A stretch of 16,567 nt of DNA from an uncultured Mailhella sp. Its GTDB lineage: Bacteria > Desulfobacterota > Desulfovibrionia > Desulfovibrionales > Desulfovibrionaceae. The position numbers were made by a program, and so were the translations under genes. The DNA is taken from contig CAJJMX010000014.1 of the NCBI GenBank assembly GCA_905192935.1, forward strand, positions 1 to 16,567, in the 5' to 3' direction. The notes under the pieces are model-generated. The model saw nothing but the letters and a program-made list of their open reading frames with translations, had not been told where the DNA came from and made no database searches. Below are positions 13,977-16,567 of this stretch, piece after piece. The stretch's first letter is position 1. Every line of letters starts with the position of its first letter.

Positions 13977-14861
13977 ATGCTGTTCGACGACATGCGGTCC
14001 CTTCTGGCGCGGGCCGAAAACATCGCCATCATAGGAGCCAAGGACAAGCCCGGCTCACCCGTGGATCATGTGGGGCGCTATCTGCTCAATGCCGGCTACA
14101 ACGTTCAGCCCGTGCACCCCGTCCGCCGTCAGGCCTGGGGCATACCCGCCGTGCACAGCATCACGGAACTTCCTTCCATCGGCTTCGAGCCGGACATCAT
14201 CTGTCTTTTCCGTGCGTCCGGGTACTGCGAGGCGCATGCCCGCGAGACGCTCACGCTTCCGCGCCTGCCCATGATCTTCTGGATGCAGGAGGGAATACGC
14301 TCTCCCGAGGCCGGCAGGCTCATGGCCGGGGCCGGAGTGAAGGTCGTGGAAGACCGCTGTCTTGAGACCGTGCATGCCGCTCTTTTCAACGATGTCACCG
14401 AGACCTTTGCCTGCACGCGCTGCGGCAAGTGCTGCGAAGGGCGGGGCGGCATCGTGGTGGGTCCCCGCGATCTGCCGCGTCTGTGCGCCTATTTTCATCT
14501 GACGGCCGAGGAATTTCTTTCCCGCCATACCGAGAACATGGGCGGCAAGCCCGTGCTCAAATGCGGAGACGACGGTTTCTGCCAGTTCTTTCGTGCCGGA
14601 AAAGGCTGCGGGATCCATCCGGCCCGTCCCGCGGTGTGCCGTGCCTGGCCCTTCTTCCGCGGCAATCTGGTGGATGAGGTGAGCTTCGACATGGCCCGGG
14701 AGGACTGTCCCGGCATACGCCGCGAGGCTTCGCATGCGGAGTTCGCCCGCGAGGGCTTCCGGTATCTGAACGACTACCACCTGCGGGCCCGGGATATCCT
14801 GCATGAGGGCCGCGCCCTCATCGTGGACGAGAACGAACTGCCCGGTGGGGCGAAGGACTGA
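13977..14861 (+). CDS. CoA-binding domain fused to YkgJ-type cysteine-cluster domain
   Basis: A 294-residue two-domain protein. Residues about 1-135 form a Rossmann-type CoA-binding domain like those of YccU and the N-terminus of acyl-CoA synthetase (NDP-forming): IAIIGAKDKPGSPVDHVGRY near residue 18, then NVQPVHPV and a WMQEG segment. Residues about 145-260 form the metal-chelating cysteine cluster of the YkgJ family (Zn/Fe, PF03692 type): CTRCGKCC with Cys146, Cys149, Cys152 and Cys153, then a C-x-F-F...GCGIHPARPAVCRAWPF stretch and a late Cys-Pro. GCGGAG (13967-13971), five bases upstream, supports this ATG over the one at 13956. It has its own promoter, and adk follows in the same direction after 214 bases. 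The fusion suggests a metal- or redox-responsive protein handling an acyl-CoA or nucleotide ligand. That role is inference; no enzyme activity is assigned. Confidence 0.85.
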   Translation: MLFDDMRSLLARAENIAIIGAKDKPGSPVDHVGRYLLNAGYNVQPVHPVRRQAWGIPAVHSITELPSIGFEPDIICLFRASGYCEAHARETLTLPRLPMIFWMQEGIRSPEAGRLMAGAGVKVVEDRCLETVHAALFNDVTETFACTRCGKCCEGRGGIVVGPRDLPRLCAYFHLTAEEFLSRHTENMGGKPVLKCGDDGFCQFFRAGKGCGIHPARPAVCRAWPFFRGNLVDEVSFDMAREDCPGIRREASHAEFAREGFRYLNDYHLRARDILHEGRALIVDENELPGGAKD

Positions 14862-14866
14862 ATTTT

Positions 14867-15011
14867 CCTTCCCAGTTTCGGGAAGGCGCCGCCGAAAAGC
14901 GGCATGGAAGGGGGAGTTGCGGCGTTCTTCGGGGCGCGGCAACAGAGGTTGTTAACCCGGGGGAGGTCGCCCGAGCGACGGCTTCGCTCAAATGAACGCA
15001 GCAAGCGTTCA
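14867..15011 (+). promoter_or_regulatory. Hairpin-rich adk leader with two mutually exclusive stems
   Basis: Within the 214-base gap before adk I find a 7-bp hairpin (CCTTCCC 14867-14873 with GGGAAGG 14880-14886), GCCGC/GCGGC (14888-14903), CAAC/GTTG (14940-14951), GTCGC/GCGAC (14966-14979), GAGCGA/TCGCTC (14973-14989) and a 7-bp TGAACGC/GCGTTCA (14993-15011). The stems at 14966-14979 and 14973-14989 share bases and cannot form together. None is followed by a T-run. A 9-base direct repeat, CGTTCACGC, occurs at 15006 and 15045. No known riboswitch class is recognised, so a regulatory role is inferred only from the structure. Confidence 0.4.
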
Positions 15012-15075
15012 CGCAGGAAGTCCGGGGACGGCAAGATCCGCGGACGTTCACGCGCGCAAGCGCCAGAGGATTCTG

Positions 15076-15747
15076 ATGAATATTCTGATTTTTGGCCCCA
15101 ACGGCAGCGGCAAGGGCACGCAGGGCGCCCTTCTCATGGAAAAGTACGGCATTCAGCACATCGAATCCGGGGCCGTTTTCCGCCAGCACATCGGCAACGG
15201 CACGGAACTGGGCAAGAAGGCCAAGGCCTACATCGACAAGGGCGAGCTCGTGCCGGACGAAATCACCATTCCCATGGTGCTCGACATCCTCAAGAATCAG
15301 GGCAACAAGGGCTGGCTCCTGGACGGCTTCCCCCGCAACATGGAGCAGGCCAGAAAGCTTGACGAAGCCCTCAAGGCCGAAGGCATGAAGCTCGACTACG
15401 TGGTGGAGATCCTGCTGCCGCGCAAGGTCGCCCGTGAGCGCATCATGGGCCGCCGCCTCTGCGTGAACAACAACAACCATCCCAACAACATCTTCATCGA
15501 CGCCATCAAGCCCAACGGCGACGTGTGCCGCGTGTGCGGCGGCGCGCTGAAGACCCGTGCCGACGATCAGGACGAGGCCGCCATCAACAAGCGTCACGAC
15601 ATCTACTACGACGAAAAGAACGGCACCCTGGCCGCGGCCCACTATTTCAAGGACCTTGCCGCCAAGGGTGAAACCACCTACATCACGCTTGACGGCAGCG
15701 GCACCATCGAAGCCATCCGCGAAGAGCTGCTCTCCAAGCTGAAGTAG
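15076..15747 (+). CDS. adk: Adenylate kinase with a metal-binding LID
   Basis: Catalyses reversible phosphoryl transfer ATP + AMP to 2 ADP, balancing cytoplasmic adenylates. The 223-residue chain has the P-loop GPNGSGKGTQG (about 7-17), an AMP-binding segment IESGAVFRQHI in place of the common STGDMLR, LLDGFPRN, and the LID opening GRRLC. The LID carries Cys129, His135, Cys151 and Cys154, exactly the C-X5-H-X15-C-X2-C metal site known from Desulfovibrio gigas adenylate kinase, which was purified with zinc, cobalt or iron. Most metal-binding adenylate kinases use four Cys or three Cys plus Asp, so this pattern is diagnostic. An asparagine-rich NNNNHPNN run surrounds His135. AGAGGA (15065-15070) five bases upstream fixes the ATG; the in-frame ATG at 14992 would add an unrelated 28-residue extension lying over the leader hairpins. 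Terminators follow directly. Confidence 0.95.
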   Translation: MNILIFGPNGSGKGTQGALLMEKYGIQHIESGAVFRQHIGNGTELGKKAKAYIDKGELVPDEITIPMVLDILKNQGNKGWLLDGFPRNMEQARKLDEALKAEGMKLDYVVEILLPRKVARERIMGRRLCVNNNNHPNNIFIDAIKPNGDVCRVCGGALKTRADDQDEAAINKRHDIYYDEKNGTLAAAHYFKDLAAKGETTYITLDGSGTIEAIREELLSKLK

Positions 15748-15776
15748 CTTTGCGGTCTTGCGGATGTTCCGCACCG

Positions 15777-15805
15777 GGCCGGAAGAGATTCTTCCGGCCT
15801 TTTTT
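15777..15805 (+). terminator. Rho-independent terminator of adk
   Basis: GGCCGGAAGA (15777-15786) pairs perfectly with TCTTCCGGCC (15790-15799) around a 3-base loop, followed by T6 (15800-15805). It begins 29 bases after the adk stop. Confidence 0.9.
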
Positions 15806-15826
15806 CATGTCCTGAGGGACAAAAGG

Positions 15827-15858
15827 AGGCCCCTTCCGAAGCATCGGAAGGGGCCTTT
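15827..15858 (-). terminator. Terminator of the cstA-like gene, possibly bidirectional
   Basis: AGGCCCCTTCCGA (15827-15839) and TCGGAAGGGGCCT (15844-15856) form a perfect 13-bp stem with a 4-base loop. On the minus strand the stem is followed by CCTTTTG, and on the plus strand by a shorter TTT. It lies 26 bases past the stop of the minus-strand cstA-like gene, and the adk terminator is on the other side, so it insulates the convergent pair. Confidence 0.8.
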
Positions 15859-15882
15859 CCGGTCAAAGGACGGATGACGCCG

Positions 15883-16567
15883 TTACTTCACGCAGGCGGC
15901 GGGCTTGGGCGCGCTCAGGCTGCCGGTCCGCGAAAAGTGCAGAAACAGCGCGAGGCAGCAGAGGGACACCACGATGCCGATGATGGTGGAGGCTTCCATG
16001 GACAGGCGGAAGCCTATGGGGGCGTAGCAGATGTAGGCCGTGCACACCGTGGTCATGAACACCGCGGGGATGCTGGTGATCCAGTGCAGGCGGCCGTGTC
16101 TGGCCAGCCACACGGAGAAGGCCCAGAGGCTCACGCAGGACATGGTCTGGTTGGCCCAGCCGAAGTATCTCCAGATGATGGGGAAGTCGAGCAGGGTAAG
16201 GGCCACGCCGCCGCAGAACAGCGGGATGGCGGTGAGTATGCGCTTCACCACGCTCTTCTGGTCGATGTGGAAGCGGTCGGCCAGCATGCCGCGCGCGGCA
16301 CGGAAGGCCGTGTCGCCGGTGCTGATGGGCAGCAGCACCACGCCGAGGATGGCGAGAAGTCCGCCCACCGGGCCGAGCAGGGTGATGGCGATCTGCTGCA
16401 CCACCACGGTGGGAGCGCCCTTGGGACCCATGGCCGCGGACAGCGTGGCGGCGTCGGGATAGAAGGAGAGCGCGAGGGTGGCCCAGATGAGTCCGAGAAC
16501 GCCTTCGGTGATCATGGCGCCGTAGAAGACGCGGCGGCCCTGCTTTTCATTGGTCATGCAGCGGGCG
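15883..16567 (-). CDS. CstA-family transporter, C-terminal part (cut by window edge)
   Basis: The last 228 codons of a polytopic membrane protein matching carbon-starvation protein CstA, a family that imports peptides or pyruvate. The frame stays open to the window edge (A-R-C-M-T-N-E-K), so the ATG at 16557 is internal and the true start lies outside. Visible family stretches are NEKQGRRVFYGAMITEGVLG, the following WATLALSFYP, STGDTAFRAAR, and IWRYFGWANQTMSCVSLWAF, with about five further membrane helices (for example PIGFRLSMEAST leading into the final helix). The C-terminal tail is short (RTGSLSAPKPAACVK). In CstA relatives the STGDTAFR region lies in the conserved transport core. Organic-acid or amino-acid uptake would suit an anaerobe with the FAD/Fe-S hydroxy-acid oxidase seen upstream, but the two genes are far apart and not cotranscribed. 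Confidence 0.85.
   Translation of the reverse strand, partial: ARCMTNEKQGRRVFYGAMITEGVLGLIWATLALSFYPDAATLSAAMGPKGAPTVVVQQIAITLLGPVGGLLAILGVVLLPISTGDTAFRAARGMLADRFHIDQKSVVKRILTAIPLFCGGVALTLLDFPIIWRYFGWANQTMSCVSLWAFSVWLARHGRLHWITSIPAVFMTTVCTAYICYAPIGFRLSMEASTIIGIVVSLCCLALFLHFSRTGSLSAPKPAACVK

Noticed and set aside
15015..15030. GGAAGTCCGGGGAC-like segment in the adk leader resembling the RNase P RNA P4 consensus
   Set aside because: Only about a dozen bases match, the leader is far too short for RNase P RNA, and no partner conserved region follows.
14992..15075. In-frame N-terminal extension of adk from ATG 14992
   Set aside because: The 28 residues lie over hairpins, have no ribosome-binding site and do not resemble adenylate kinase; ATG 15076 has AGAGGA at proper spacing and gives the D. 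gigas length and Cys129 numbering.

Overview
The window is one piece of a GC-rich bacterial chromosome, most likely from a sulfate- or sulfite-reducing member of the Desulfovibrionaceae. The strongest taxonomic clue is the adenylate kinase: its LID carries Cys129-X5-His135-X15-Cys151-X2-Cys154 in a 223-residue chain, the metal-binding pattern known from Desulfovibrio gigas adenylate kinase. A giant single-chain FAD/Fe-S oxidoreductase of the lactate/glycolate dehydrogenase type fits the same group. I see no rRNA, tRNA, insertion sequence, integrase, CRISPR array or att site.

Layout. 1-296: leader with a plausible promoter. 297-1670: membrane-anchored M23 metallopeptidase starting at TTG. 1767-5423: 1218-residue FAD plus Fe-S plus double-CCG oxidoreductase, bounded by terminators on both sides. 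5629-6844: two small lipoproteins (one OsmB-like) and a divergent FliW-like protein, closed by a strong terminator at 6943-6978. 7076-10523: a tandem AAA+ ATPase followed by a WYL-domain regulator, with a perfect 9-bp-arm inverted repeat between them; this is the least conventional part of the window. 10517-11445, minus strand: translationally coupled yccF and ydjM-like membrane protein genes, with a recognisable promoter at 11510-11538. 11812-13787: asnS and trmH, overlapping, closed by two consecutive hairpins. 13977-14861: fusion of a CoA-binding domain with a cysteine-cluster (YkgJ-type) domain, behind a near-consensus sigma-70 promoter. 14862-15075: hairpin-rich leader. 15076-15747: adk. 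15883-16567, minus strand: C-terminal part of a CstA-family transporter, cut by the window edge.

How it works together. Most of the window is housekeeping: translation (asnS, trmH), nucleotide balance (adk), envelope maintenance (M23 peptidase, lipoproteins, YccF, YdjM) and organic-acid oxidation or uptake (FAD/Fe-S oxidoreductase, CstA). The AAA+/WYL pair is the best candidate for an undescribed system. It joins an ATPase with two P-loop domains and an apparent winged-helix segment to a ligand-sensing regulator of a family often found beside defence and DNA-damage genes. The defence link is inference from family associations; nothing in the sequence proves it.
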